Positions 8,086-16,191 of a DNA stretch of 33,755 bases are shown one piece after another; the stretch's first letter is position 1; each line of letters begins with the position of its first letter. The stretch is taken from the NCBI GenBank assembly GCA_026014495.1, contig JAOZIF010000103.1:1-33755 (forward strand), read 5' to 3'. The notes under the pieces were generated by a model. It ran no database searches and had not been told where the DNA came from. It worked only from the letters and a program-made list of their open reading frames with translations. This stretch comes from Candidatus Bathyarchaeum sp. (GTDB lineage Archaea; Thermoproteota; Bathyarchaeia; Bathyarchaeales; Bathyarchaeaceae). A program made the position numbers and the translations under genes.

Positions 8086-9540
8086 TTATTCTTTTTCAAA
8101 GCGATAAGATAGTTTTCCTTTTTTGCTTGTTTTTTGGATGGTCATAGTAAATTGGGCTCCTTTTCCATGGTTACCTGTTTCCTGTATTTCCCAGCCGTAA
8201 GCGTCACAAATTTTTCGTATTAAATATAGCCCGTAGCCTGTGCCTTTACCATAACCTTCACCAAAGATTCTTTCTTTCTCATCATCTGGTATTCCAATCC
8301 CGTTATCCTCATAAATCAGCCTCAACTGCTTTTTTTCATCTCTATACTCTACTTTAATTTGACTAACAGTTTCTCCATGCTCCAACGAGTTGTGAATTAG
8401 ATTATAGAACAGTTGCCTGAGCAACGAATCCGCCAGAACAGTCAATCTTGAACACTTGTTCACAAATCTTATGTTTTCTACTCCAGAAAACAGCATAGAC
8501 GCTTCGTTAAAGACCTTTTCTACATTTGAGTACGCTAATTCTTCAATACCTAGCATCTCATAGGAACGTGCAAACTCGAAAATTTGCTCCATTTGATCTA
8601 CTGCTGATTCAACGGATTGTAAGTATTCTAAGGCATTATTGTCTTCAGGTAACACTCTTTTAGCCAGATATATGTTGTTTAATATAACCGAAAGTTTATT
8701 TCGCGCGTCATGTCGCGTCAATCTGCCGACAACGCCTAACTTCTCATTAATCATCACTAGTTCGTTTATTGTCACCTCTAAGGAATTCCAAGCAGTTACA
8801 TTTTCAGAAATGTTTCGGCCATAAACGTTTGCGTATCCCTCTTTAGGTATCGGTGCAATCACAAATGAGAACAGTTGATTGTTACATTCAATTTCAACCT
8901 CTTCAGTCAAACCTGAACGAAGAGCACTAGCAACTGACTGTCGGAGCCCTTCGGGTACAAATTGCTTATTTTCTTTATTCAACTCACAGTTATGTTGTTG
9001 GGCCGATTTATTTGCATAACAAATCAACCCATCTGTGGTGACACGCAAAACAGGATTAGGATTCTCAGAAGGAAACTTAGCGATGTTACGAAGTTGTTTT
9101 TCTGCCTTCTTGGCTTTAACCGCTTTTTTGATGCTATGCGCAAGTTCCACATATAATGTGTTTTTATTTCCATTTTTGTTGAAGTACCGCTCTACATCAC
9201 GAGTAATAGCTTCAATCGCCACTTCTTCTCTACTTTCTCCAGTAAATAAAACAAACGGGACATCATTTCCATTGGCTCTTAATTCCTCTAATAAGTCTAA
9301 CCCAGTTTTTTCAGGCAACTGATAATCAGAAACAATCACATCATACTGGTGTTGTGCAATTTTTTGTTGGGCTTCTCTGACTGATAATGCAGTTTCTATT
9401 TGGAACAAACCCTGCTTTTCTAAATACCGTTTAGAGCTGATTAAAAAATCCTCATCATCATCTACATGCAAAACACGTATAATCTCATTGGTTAGCCATA
9501 ACTCAGTTTTTGGTAACTGTTCACTAGGTAGTTCTGTCAT
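8086..9540 (-). CDS. Hybrid REC-PAS-histidine kinase
   Basis: The 484-residue soluble protein begins with a receiver domain (about 20-130; acidic pocket DDD at 27-29, phosphoacceptor Asp72 in IVSDYQLP, Lys in YFNKNG). A PAS-like segment follows (about 150-250), then a phosphoacceptor helix with RHDARNKLSVIL, and an HATPase domain with N box (LFYNLIHNSLEHG), G1 (DNGIGIPDDE) and G2 (GYGKGTGYGLYLI). There is no membrane helix, so it senses a cytosolic signal or a partner kinase. The receiver-first order is common in archaeal kinases. It is monocistronic, with no separate response regulator nearby. Confidence 0.9.
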   Translation of the reverse strand: MTELPSEQLPKTELWLTNEIIRVLHVDDDEDFLISSKRYLEKQGLFQIETALSVREAQQKIAQHQYDVIVSDYQLPEKTGLDLLEELRANGNDVPFVLFTGESREEVAIEAITRDVERYFNKNGNKNTLYVELAHSIKKAVKAKKAEKQLRNIAKFPSENPNPVLRVTTDGLICYANKSAQQHNCELNKENKQFVPEGLRQSVASALRSGLTEEVEIECNNQLFSFVIAPIPKEGYANVYGRNISENVTAWNSLEVTINELVMINEKLGVVGRLTRHDARNKLSVILNNIYLAKRVLPEDNNALEYLQSVESAVDQMEQIFEFARSYEMLGIEELAYSNVEKVFNEASMLFSGVENIRFVNKCSRLTVLADSLLRQLFYNLIHNSLEHGETVSQIKVEYRDEKKQLRLIYEDNGIGIPDDEKERIFGEGYGKGTGYGLYLIRKICDAYGWEIQETGNHGKGAQFTMTIQKTSKKGKLSYRFEKE

Positions 9541-9673
9541 GTTCTACTCCAGCATTCTAACTTTAAAACGCATTAAACTTGAAGATTTAGTCTCAATTTA
9601 ATGAAATCTAGCTATAACCATTATGACCTCGGGGTATAGAGCGTTAATCCTGTTAAATCAGATTCAGAACACC

Positions 9674-10354
9674 TTAAACCTGCTCATTAATCTGCAGTAT
9701 TAACTTTGGCAAGTCACTGACTGAAGAGGCAATGTAATGAGCACCAGAACGCATCAACTCGTCCATGGATGAAAGCCCAGTTGTCACTCCAACAGAAATA
9801 ACATTTAGCTTAACAGCAGCAGTTACATCTTTGATGCTGTCTCCAACTAATATTGCTTCATTACTCTTAACATTCAATGTGCTCAATACAGCTTCTACAT
9901 GAACAGGGCTGGGTTTAACTGCAGACACAGACTCGCGAGGGAACACTGCATCAAAAAAGTTTCCAAGATTAAAGCGATTAAGAATGTAACCTGCTGCTTT
10001 TTCGCCACTTATGGTGCATAAAGCGATTTTTAGATTCAAGTCTTTTAAGGCTTGGAGCATTTCAGGTACTCCTTGAAACATTTCTGTTGTTTTGGCACTT
10101 TCTAACTCGAAGCTTTCAACGATAGAGAACACCACTTTTTCAGTCAATACAAATTTTTGGTTTGAGATTCCGTTTGCAGTCAGATACTTTTTCACTTTTA
10201 CTAACATATCAAACGCGGTTTCTTTCATTGAAAACAGTGATCTTGGAATGCCTTGCTCTGTGAGATACTGTATGACTTTTGTTCTGCATGAATTAACGTC
10301 AAGATTGAAAGATACAAGAGTTCCGTCAAGGTCAAAGATAACTGCTTTAATCAT
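9674..10354 (-). CDS. HAD-superfamily phosphatase (phosphoglycolate phosphatase-like)
   Basis: The 226-residue protein has all HAD motifs: the nucleophile block FDLDGTLV at the N-terminus, a Ser/Thr motif (CTISGEKA), the Lys in VKPSP, and the acidic motif GDSIKDVTAA. An alpha-helical cap lies between motifs 1 and 2, so it is of the PGP/beta-phosphoglucomutase type. It begins 24 bases after the tungstate ATPase stop and reads in the same direction, so it is probably the last gene of that operon. The substrate is unknown; phosphoglycolate or another small phosphate ester is typical. A link to tungstate use is only positional. Confidence 0.87.
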   Translation of the reverse strand: MIKAVIFDLDGTLVSFNLDVNSCRTKVIQYLTEQGIPRSLFSMKETAFDMLVKVKKYLTANGISNQKFVLTEKVVFSIVESFELESAKTTEMFQGVPEMLQALKDLNLKIALCTISGEKAAGYILNRFNLGNFFDAVFPRESVSAVKPSPVHVEAVLSTLNVKSNEAILVGDSIKDVTAAVKLNVISVGVTTGLSSMDELMRSGAHYIASSVSDLPKLILQINEQV

Positions 10355-10378
10355 TTAATCCGCTCGTTTATGAATAGA

Positions 10379-11443
10379 TTAAATTAGTTGGACAGCCGAA
10401 GCTTTGAATGTCAGATACACTTCAGAGCCGACATTTAGTTTCATTTCACTTAGCGATTTCTTTGTTATTTGAACGCTAAATTTCTTTCCTGCATCAACAG
10501 TCAACTTGGCTATTGAACCTAAATCTGCAATTCCAACAATGGTTCCTTTGAAAACGTTTCTTGCGCTAGATTTTAGAGGGTTATTTGAAACCAAAATATC
10601 TTCAGGTCTCACGTGAACTGTAACTTTTCCGGGGCTGCTAACTGACGCTTCAATTTGCAGATGCTGATTAACATCTATTATAGATGTGCCTTCTTTGGTG
10701 TTTTTGGCTGTTCCTGAAAAAACGTTTTCTAGACGCGCAAAGCTTGTCAAGTACTTGTTTGATTTACCAAAAATATCTTGATTTGTTCCAACCTGTTTTA
10801 CGGTTCCGTCAATAAGTAATGCTATTTTTTCGCTTATGGCTTCGGCTTGAAACATGTTGTGTGTTGCTAACACTATTGTTGTTTTCTTTTCTCTATTTAT
10901 GCGCTGAATTGTTTCTTCAATTATTGAAACATTTTTTGGGTCAAGATTGACCGTTGGTTCATCTAAAAGAAGGAGCTCTCTGTCTAATGCTAATGCACGT
11001 GCAAGAGATACTCTTTGTTGTTCCCCACCAGACAATTTTTTTGCGCGCCGTTTTTCAAACCCTTCAAGACAGACCAGTGTTAGAGATTCGCTAACTTTGT
11101 TGTTGATTTCTTCTTTAGAAAGCTCGTTGTTTAGTTTTAGGCCATAAGCGATGTTATTGTAGACTGTTGTGTCAAAGAAAACAGATTTTTGGAATACTAG
11201 AGTGGCTTTTTCTCTGAGAGTAATTTGGTCGTTTGCTGCAATCTGGGTGTTTCCGTAAAAGAGTGTTCCGCGTGTTGGCGTATCTAGACCTGCAATTATT
11301 CGTAAAATTGTTGTTTTTCCAGACCCGCTTGGTCCCAACAATGTTGTTATTTTTCCATGAGAAATTGTTAGATTAACGTTTTGAAGTGCGTTTACTTCTC
11401 CAAATGATTTCCACAGATTACATAATTCCATTAGTCCAGCCAT
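10379..11443 (-). CDS. tupC: Tungstate ABC transporter ATP-binding protein
   Basis: The 354-residue ATPase has Walker A GPSGSGKTT, signature LSGGEQQRVSLARAL, Walker B LLLLDEP and the switch His in ATHNM. The C-terminal part (about 240-354) is a TOBE/MOP-like regulatory domain (VTVHVRPEDILVS, GTIVGIADLGS), typical of molybdate/tungstate importers, where it can bind the oxyanion and inhibit transport. It follows the permease after five bases and energises uptake with TupA and TupB. Assignment to tungstate rather than molybdate comes from the TupA sequence. Confidence 0.9.
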   Translation of the reverse strand: MAGLMELCNLWKSFGEVNALQNVNLTISHGKITTLLGPSGSGKTTILRIIAGLDTPTRGTLFYGNTQIAANDQITLREKATLVFQKSVFFDTTVYNNIAYGLKLNNELSKEEINNKVSESLTLVCLEGFEKRRAKKLSGGEQQRVSLARALALDRELLLLDEPTVNLDPKNVSIIEETIQRINREKKTTIVLATHNMFQAEAISEKIALLIDGTVKQVGTNQDIFGKSNKYLTSFARLENVFSGTAKNTKEGTSIIDVNQHLQIEASVSSPGKVTVHVRPEDILVSNNPLKSSARNVFKGTIVGIADLGSIAKLTVDAGKKFSVQITKKSLSEMKLNVGSEVYLTFKASAVQLI

Positions 11444-11448
11444 TTTGT

Positions 11449-12135
11449 TTAACGCTTCCTTAGATAGCTGATTGATATGTTTAGAATGTAAACGATGCTA
11501 ACCAGTATGACGCCTAAAGCGATACTTAATGGGATTTTTCCTCTGCTAGTTTCCAAAGCAATAGTGGTTGTTAACATTCGGGTTTGATTGTAGATATTGC
11601 CTCCTACCATCATTGCGACACCCAACTCGGCAAACGCCCTATTAAAACCTGCAAGAATCGCAAGTATCACACCACCAGAAGCTTCTCGAAGAATAGATAA
11701 TGAAGCTTGAATTTCTGTTGAGCCCAATGTCCTTGCTAAATCTCTAATATCCATGTCAATTGCTTCAATGGCACTGATTATGAAGCTGACAAGTATGGGC
11801 GTTATAAGAATGGCCTGTCCAATACTGATCAATAATGGCGTGTAGAGAAGCCCAAACAGACCTAATGGTCCAGATCGTGAAAACAGCAAATATAGTACCA
11901 GACCAAGTACAACTGTGGGAAAACCAATAAAAGCATTAAAAGAACCACGTATAAATCGTTTGCCCCGGAAATTCTTTAAACCTAATACAGTGGCCATGGG
12001 TATGCTCCAAAGCGAAGCCATAACTACTGCCAATCCAGAAACGTACAGTGATAGACCTGTAATTCTGTAAAGCTCTGGATCAATAGAAAAAATAAGTTGG
12101 AATGCTTTGATTATTCCCTCTACTATGGCTGTCAC
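11449..12135 (-). CDS. tupB: Tungstate ABC transporter permease
   Basis: The 228-residue membrane protein has about five to six helices and the cytoplasmic EAA-like loop (IRDLARTLGSTEIQASLSILREA) that contacts the ATPase. Its length and the ending (ISISYLRKR) fit TupB. It forms the membrane channel for tungstate with TupC. The GTG start lies ten bases after the tupA stop and the ATPase follows directly, so the three genes are one operon. Confidence 0.9.
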   Translation of the reverse strand: MTAIVEGIIKAFQLIFSIDPELYRITGLSLYVSGLAVVMASLWSIPMATVLGLKNFRGKRFIRGSFNAFIGFPTVVLGLVLYLLFSRSGPLGLFGLLYTPLLISIGQAILITPILVSFIISAIEAIDMDIRDLARTLGSTEIQASLSILREASGGVILAILAGFNRAFAELGVAMMVGGNIYNQTRMLTTTIALETSRGKIPLSIALGVILVSIVYILNISISYLRKR

Positions 12136-12146
12136 TTAATGCCCGC

Positions 12147-13175
12147 TCATTTTAGTAATTGGACAATCATCGCATTTAAGGACGACAGGGCAGTTAAGAA
12201 AGTTAGGTCGCCTGCCTCGTATCTTTTATCCTCTGGACATTCTGTTCCGTCTATGAATGCTGCGTCTTTAATCCAGCTTGCTATTGTGGGGTCTGTGTTT
12301 TCTGCGAGAACCTCAACTGCAGGGTTAAATAGGGCTTGACCAAATTCGTCGACACCAAAATCAGCGAGTATATTTTGAACGTCATCTGACACCAAGAAGT
12401 CTATGAATTTCATTGCTTCATCAAAGTGTACATGTGACAAACTTTCGTTTTGGGGATCACATGCTATTGCACTGTAAACATTTAGTGTTTCTTGTCCTGC
12501 CTCAACCATTATAAGTAATTCAATGTTACCCGAGACATAATTGTTTAGATAACTACCCATATCACATAAAGTGTATGCCAGTTTTTCGTTTGCCATAGCC
12601 AATGTTGCCGTCATGCCCGAGCCGCGTTCTAAGTACCAGTCTGTTTCTCTTAGTTCTGTTGTGTCTTCTCCTCCAGCAGTCCATAGCCTCTTTTCCATTG
12701 CGTGAGTGCCTGAGCTGTCGCCTCTGGACACCCAGATTGCATTACCTGTTTCTCCCGCTTCTTTTATTGTCAGCAAGGCATCTGTTGGACTAAGTCCTTT
12801 TATGTTTGCGGGGTCGTCTTCTGGACCTACGATAACAAAAAAGTTGTATGCAAGGATTTTTCTGTTAACTCCGTAACCTTCTTCAAGAAATGCTGCTTCT
12901 CGAGTAGCGTCGTGGACAAGGATCATGTCTGCGTTTCCATCTTTTGCTGTTTGTATTGCTAATCCTGTTCCTTGTGAAATGAAAGCGACGTCGATATTTG
13001 GGTATAATTCTTCGAATTCTGTCTCGATTACATCAAGTAATCCTGTTTCGTCGAGGCTAGTTGTTGTGGATACGGTTAGACTTACTTTTTCTTGTGGTGC
13101 ATTTAGTGTCCATGCGGCTAAGCCGACTCCAAAGACAACGATTGCGACTAAGATTATTCCGTAATATTTTCTCAT
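12147..13175 (-). CDS. tupA: Tungstate-binding lipoprotein-like or anchored periplasmic protein
   Basis: The roughly 342-residue protein has an N-terminal hydrophobic anchor (IILVAIVVFGVGLAAWTL) followed by the TupA signature VSTTTSLDETGLLD, then FISQGTGLAIQTAKDGNADM and the long insert GVNRKILAYNFFVIVGPEDDPA. This is the pattern of TupA, which binds tungstate with very high affinity, rather than of ModA or WtpA. The ORF track begins at a GTG, but that GTG is part of a GGTGA ribosome site placed five bases before the ATG at 13173-13175, which I take as the start. It is the first gene of the tup operon. Confidence 0.9.
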   Translation of the reverse strand: MRKYYGIILVAIVVFGVGLAAWTLNAPQEKVSLTVSTTTSLDETGLLDVIETEFEELYPNIDVAFISQGTGLAIQTAKDGNADMILVHDATREAAFLEEGYGVNRKILAYNFFVIVGPEDDPANIKGLSPTDALLTIKEAGETGNAIWVSRGDSSGTHAMEKRLWTAGGEDTTELRETDWYLERGSGMTATLAMANEKLAYTLCDMGSYLNNYVSGNIELLIMVEAGQETLNVYSAIACDPQNESLSHVHFDEAMKFIDFLVSDDVQNILADFGVDEFGQALFNPAVEVLAENTDPTIASWIKDAAFIDGTECPEDKRYEAGDLTFLTALSSLNAMIVQLLK

Positions 13176-13184
13176 ACAGTTCAC

Positions 13185-13219
13185 CGATATGCATCATAAA
13201 ACATAGCAGAATTATTTAA
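13185..13219 (-). promoter_or_regulatory. Probable tup operon promoter with ModE-like half-site
   Basis: On the minus strand TTAAATAA (13212-13219) lies about 37 bases before the tupA ATG and would place the transcript start near 13190. At that point sits CGATAT (13185-13190), the same half-site found in the palindrome before the modE-like gene. At the same 12-base spacing the second half is degenerate (ATAGCA). A binding site here would block transcription initiation. The match is weak. Confidence 0.35.
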
Positions 13220-13333
13220 CTTTTTAGTTCAATTATGCGTCAAGATGTCACATCATATTGTTATAAAAACAATATTTGGTTTACAAATAAGATCCATTTC
13301 ATCATAATGTAGTTGTGCCAACTATTTTTTTTT

Positions 13334-13342
13334 AAAAAAAAA
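13334..13342 (-). terminator. T9 terminator behind the secreted protein gene
   Basis: Nine T on the minus strand lie about 29 bases after the stop of the gene at 13371. An AGTTG-N3-CAACT dyad follows a few bases further on. It separates this gene from the tup operon promoter. Confidence 0.45.
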
Positions 13343-13370
13343 GATGGGTGTGGGTTATGTTTTTGATTTT

Positions 13371-13850
13371 CTATGAAACTACAATTATCAGTGTATTGCT
13401 GTCGTAGTCAGCCGGGTCGCCCATATATCCTACATAGATTGTTAAGTAGAACACGTGTGTAGTGGCAGTATTACAGTATAAGGTATATTCTAATAGTCCC
13501 TCTTCCGTATCATCCCGCCAATCGTAATCATAGACTTCCCGTCGATCAAGGTCATACCATAAGTGCTCCATGAAATAAGTGGCAACACAAGTTCCGGACT
13601 GTCCTGAATCAGTCCAATCTCTGAAATAGTATTGGGTTCGTATTGAAACAACATCTCCAACATCAACATATATCGTTTTGGCCCCGGACCAACGTATGTC
13701 AATTCCGACACTTACTCCCCCTACAGGACTATCCCAACAGTATAATTCTCCAACAGTCACCAGGTGTGTATCTGCTTTTACTGGATTAAAAATTCCAAAC
13801 AGCGGTAGAAGCATTGTCATGCTCAGTAGAATTGCTTTGAGTTTATTCAA
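13371..13850 (-). CDS. Secreted protein, unknown
   Basis: The ORF track starts at 13877, but AGGGGGA lies six bases before a TTG at 13848-13850, which begins a clean signal peptide (NKLKAILLSMTMLLPLFGIF, cleavage probably after NPVKA). The mature part (about 133 aa) is aromatic- and Asp-rich and beta-strand-like, with two or three Cys (YCWDSPVGG, GTCVATYF, YTLYCN) that could form a disulfide. No family is recognised. It sits between the tup operon and the ModE-like regulator, but nothing links it to metal uptake. Confidence 0.6.
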   Translation of the reverse strand: MNKLKAILLSMTMLLPLFGIFNPVKADTHLVTVGELYCWDSPVGGVSVGIDIRWSGAKTIYVDVGDVVSIRTQYYFRDWTDSGQSGTCVATYFMEHLWYDLDRREVYDYDWRDDTEEGLLEYTLYCNTATTHVFYLTIYVGYMGDPADYDSNTLIIVVS

Positions 13851-14012
13851 TTCTGTTCCCCCTGTTTGTACAAACACGAATTATTATTTAAATATTTTTC
13901 CAAATTATGCCTAATTGTTATATTATTTTTAAAAAACATTCTTATTATATGCCATAATAAACAATTAATGGAAAGCGGTTGGCACCACGTTGTTGAGATG
14001 TGAAATAATAAA

Positions 14013-14036
14013 CGATATAAATGTACATTCATATCG
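14013..14036. promoter_or_regulatory. 24-bp near-perfect palindrome, likely ModE-type operator
   Basis: The sequence reads CGATAT-N12-ATATCG, and all but one base pair of the 12+12 arms match (centre TGTACA). It lies just upstream of a TATA-like CTTTTAAATTTT, so a protein bound here would affect promoter use by the ModE-like gene. The CG-to-CG length of 24 and the TAT/ATA-rich half-sites recall the E. coli ModE box (from memory). Confidence 0.65.
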
Positions 14037-14049
14037 CTTTTAAATTTTT
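14037..14049 (+). promoter_or_regulatory. TATA-like element for the modE-like gene
   Basis: CTTTTAAATTTTTC directly behind the palindrome is the best TATA candidate. Initiation about 25 bases downstream would fall after the ATG used by the ORF track (14056), which argues for a later start codon. Confidence 0.35.
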
Positions 14050-14157
14050 CGTGCGATGATAGTCAACATCTCAACTGAATTTACGTCTATTTATTCTACT
14101 ATTCTGTTCCCTTACAATATGCAACCATTATTTTATATGTGCAACATGTTATCTAAT

Positions 14158-14733
14158 ATGTTGAAGCCCATGCTCACTGACAATAAACATAAAGTTCTAT
14201 GCAAGGTTTGGCTCGAATACAAAGGAGAGCCCCTGCTTGGAAAAGGTGGCGCAGAAATACTAGAAACAATCAACGACGTAGAATCAATTTCTAAAGCAGC
14301 AAAAAAGGCGAAAATGTCCTACAGGTATGTCTGGAATTATCTGGCAAAAATGGAAAAAAGGTTAGGTGAACCTGTAGTAAAAACATTCAAAGGCGGTAGC
14401 AAAGGAGGCGGCGGAGCAACACTCACGGATTTTGGCAAAAAATTGTTGAATGAATATCGTCGAGCCGAGTGTTACATGAGTGAAGTTATGGGTGACCAGA
14501 CATGTTGGGAGGATATTGGATTGAAAATAAGTGCAAGAAATAGACTAAAAGGAACTGTTCAGAGTGTAGAAAAGGGCATAATAACAGCGAAAGTCAAAAT
14601 CAAAATTGATGCACCTGCTGTAATAACGGCAATCATATCCAAAGAAGCTGTTGAAGAACTGGGTGTAAAGACAGGCGACAGCATTGAAGCCGTAATTAAG
14701 GCTACTGAAGTGATGGTTGCAAAAGACAAATAA
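14158..14733 (+). CDS. modE: ModE-like molybdate/tungstate-responsive regulator
   Basis: The protein (about 191 aa from the ATG at 14158; 14170 is also possible) has a ModE-type winged helix (KGGAEILETINDVESISKAA, KKAKMSYRYVWNYLAKME, then KGGSKGGGGATLTDFG). A single Mop domain follows (about 120-190; SARNRLKGTVQSVEKG, KEAVEELGVKTGDSIEAVIK) that binds the oxyanion. The upstream extension in the ORF track (ISTEFTSIYSTILFPYN and so on) is unlike the family. It should sense molybdate or tungstate and control the adjacent tup operon, itself, or both. The 24-bp palindrome in front is the obvious target. Confidence 0.88.
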   Translation: MLKPMLTDNKHKVLCKVWLEYKGEPLLGKGGAEILETINDVESISKAAKKAKMSYRYVWNYLAKMEKRLGEPVVKTFKGGSKGGGGATLTDFGKKLLNEYRRAECYMSEVMGDQTCWEDIGLKISARNRLKGTVQSVEKGIITAKVKIKIDAPAVITAIISKEAVEELGVKTGDSIEAVIKATEVMVAKDK

Positions 14734-14764
14734 AACCATCTTTTGTTACTTTTATTCGTTGATT

Positions 14765-14801
14765 TCTAGCGGAGCGGATACAAAAGCATCAACAAACTCC
14801 T
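14765..14801 (+). repeat. Repeat copy A (GGATACAAAAGCATCAAC family)
   Basis: A 21-bp sequence beginning GGATACAAAAGCATCAAC (14776-14796) is identical to copies at 18172-18192 (inverted) and 19708-19728 (direct). Similarity to the 19.7-kb copy extends outward: TCTAG upstream and CTCCT downstream in both. It lies in the gap between modE and the yjbQ-like gene. Confidence 0.8.
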
Positions 14802-14895
14802 AAAAACAAGCAAAAACAGGATAGTTACAGCCTCTTTTTTCGGCGGTAATGTTTTTACTTCTGGTCGTCCTTTTTTTGTTTAGAGGCAATGGGAC

Positions 14896-15300
14896 ATGAA
14901 AGTTTTTAGTGAAAAAATTGTTTTTTCGACCAAAGGTGAAATAGAACTCAAAGACTTGACTGGAAAGGTTCATGAAGTTGTACGAACGTCTGGAGTTAAA
15001 AATGGGTTAGTTCATGTTTTCGCGCCACATGCAACCGGGGTACTCATTTTAACTGAACATGAGCCAAGCTTAGATAGTGATGTTAGAGATTTTCTTGAAA
15101 AAATAATTCCCAAGCATGGCGGATACCGTCATCAATCAAATGCTCACTCACATTTAAGATCGATGCTTCTAAGTCCAGACAAAACGTTGCCCATCATGGA
15201 TGGTCAAGCAATATTTGGCACATGGCAGTCTCTTGTCTTTGTGGAGACAGACGTATACCCCAGACAACGAACAATCATCATGCAGGTACTCGGAGAATAA
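14896..15300 (+). CDS. YjbQ/UPF0047 family protein
   Basis: The 134-residue protein is a full-length YjbQ family member. It has the N-terminal strand pattern, then HVFAPHATGVLILTEHEP, the HGGYRHQ and NAHSHLRSMLL His-rich motifs, and IFGTWQSLVFVETDVYPRQR at the end. Known members form trimers and have weak thiamine-phosphate synthase activity in vitro; the real role is unsettled. The conserved His residues likely bind a metal. The ATG follows AGAGGCAATGGGAC. It is monocistronic. Confidence 0.92.
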   Translation: MKVFSEKIVFSTKGEIELKDLTGKVHEVVRTSGVKNGLVHVFAPHATGVLILTEHEPSLDSDVRDFLEKIIPKHGGYRHQSNAHSHLRSMLLSPDKTLPIMDGQAIFGTWQSLVFVETDVYPRQRTIIMQVLGE

Positions 15301-15785
15301 ACGTTCACTAACGAAGCTTATATGCCAGACAAACGGGCGGTAGTCATAACCAAAAGTTAAGGCGTCAAAAAACAAGAAATCAACTGCAAAACTGTATTTT
15401 ATGCCTCTTGCTAATCAAACATTGTCTGTTTTACAATGATTCCAGAATGTTTTAGAAAAAAATATCAAATAACAAAGAATTTGTATGCTTGAAATAAAAC
15501 GAAACATAACGAAAGTCAGCAATATTTACATTTATATGACAATTTTTAAGCATTCAACTATTTATCATGTGCTTTTTTAACGCATCAATTCCAGTTGTTT
15601 TATGTTTTACCTTAATTAGAACATCAAAACTGGATTGTAATCAAACGAAAAACGACGAAAAAAGTCCAGAACAGTAAACCGAAATGTAAGGGTGACAATT
15701 CCACTTTGTTTGTGACTGGATGGCATATGCAAATGCATACTATTCAATCAAAGCAACCAATAACGGTGACGTTCTCTAGATTTTT

Positions 15786-15832
15786 TTGACACTCAGAACC
15801 CAAAAATGAAGAGAATGTGCCAAAAGTGTCAA
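15786..15832. repeat. Inverted repeat TTGACACT / AGTGTCAA
   Basis: Perfect 8-bp arms are separated by 31 bases, with an AT-rich T run just before the left arm. It could be a dyad operator or a remnant of an element end. Nothing nearby identifies a binding protein. Confidence 0.4.
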
Positions 15833-15951
15833 TTCAAACAAACTCATTTTACAACATACTGTTAAATAATATTGGCTTTCGTCACTCTTCGGCTAATTTA
15901 GAAAAACAAATCGTTTGAAAAAATCAGGTGACGACTAGCCAGTTATGAATT

Positions 15952-16003
15952 CAATAGAAACATCTTATTGAAGACAGCTTTTTTTCAGGAAAATTCATGC
16001 TGG
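15952..16003 (+). repeat. Tandem repeat unit 1 (diverged)
   Basis: CAATAGAAACATCTTATTGA then GACAGCTTTTTTTCAGGAAA aligns, with scattered changes, to the core of the better conserved unit that follows about 110 bases downstream (CTAATAGAAGTTCATTGTTG and so on). It is the degraded first member of a short tandem array. Confidence 0.5.
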
Positions 16004-16033
16004 AATAAACTAATTTGTTTTTGACTGCAATTT

Positions 16034-16142
16034 ATTCACACTTCTGTGCGGCATATTAGGAGACTAATAGAAGTTCATTGTTGAAAACTAGCTTTTTTTC
16101 TGAAATTTTTGCACTGCACAAGTTTGATGTCAAACATTCACA
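16034..16142 (+). repeat. Tandem repeat unit 2 (well conserved)
   Basis: This 109-bp unit runs from ATTCACAC to the next ATTCACA. It contains the dyad TATTAG-GAGA-CTAATA and then a 33-nt core (CATTGTTGAAAACTAG followed by C, seven T and CTGAAATTT) that is identical in an inverted copy at 27101-27209. The overall identity of the two copies is about 80% by eye, with nearly equal length. Confidence 0.8.
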
Positions 16143-16165
16143 CGTATATTATTACATAATAGCTC
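16136..16165 (+). repeat. Start of a third tandem unit
   Basis: ATTCACACGTATATTATTAC then ATAATAG repeats the opening of the previous unit (ATTCACAC, then ATATTA and TAATAG with a loop). The core sequence does not follow, so this unit is truncated. Confidence 0.4.
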
Positions 16166-16191
16166 TGGTCCTCAGCACGTAATCTACTATG

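Noticed and set aside
13490-13711. Minus-strand 73-aa ORF
   Set aside because: Alternative frame of the secreted protein gene, which has the signal peptide and ribosome site.
15952-16165. CRISPR array
   Set aside because: Only two or three units, about 100 bp long and contiguous, without unique spacers or cas genes.
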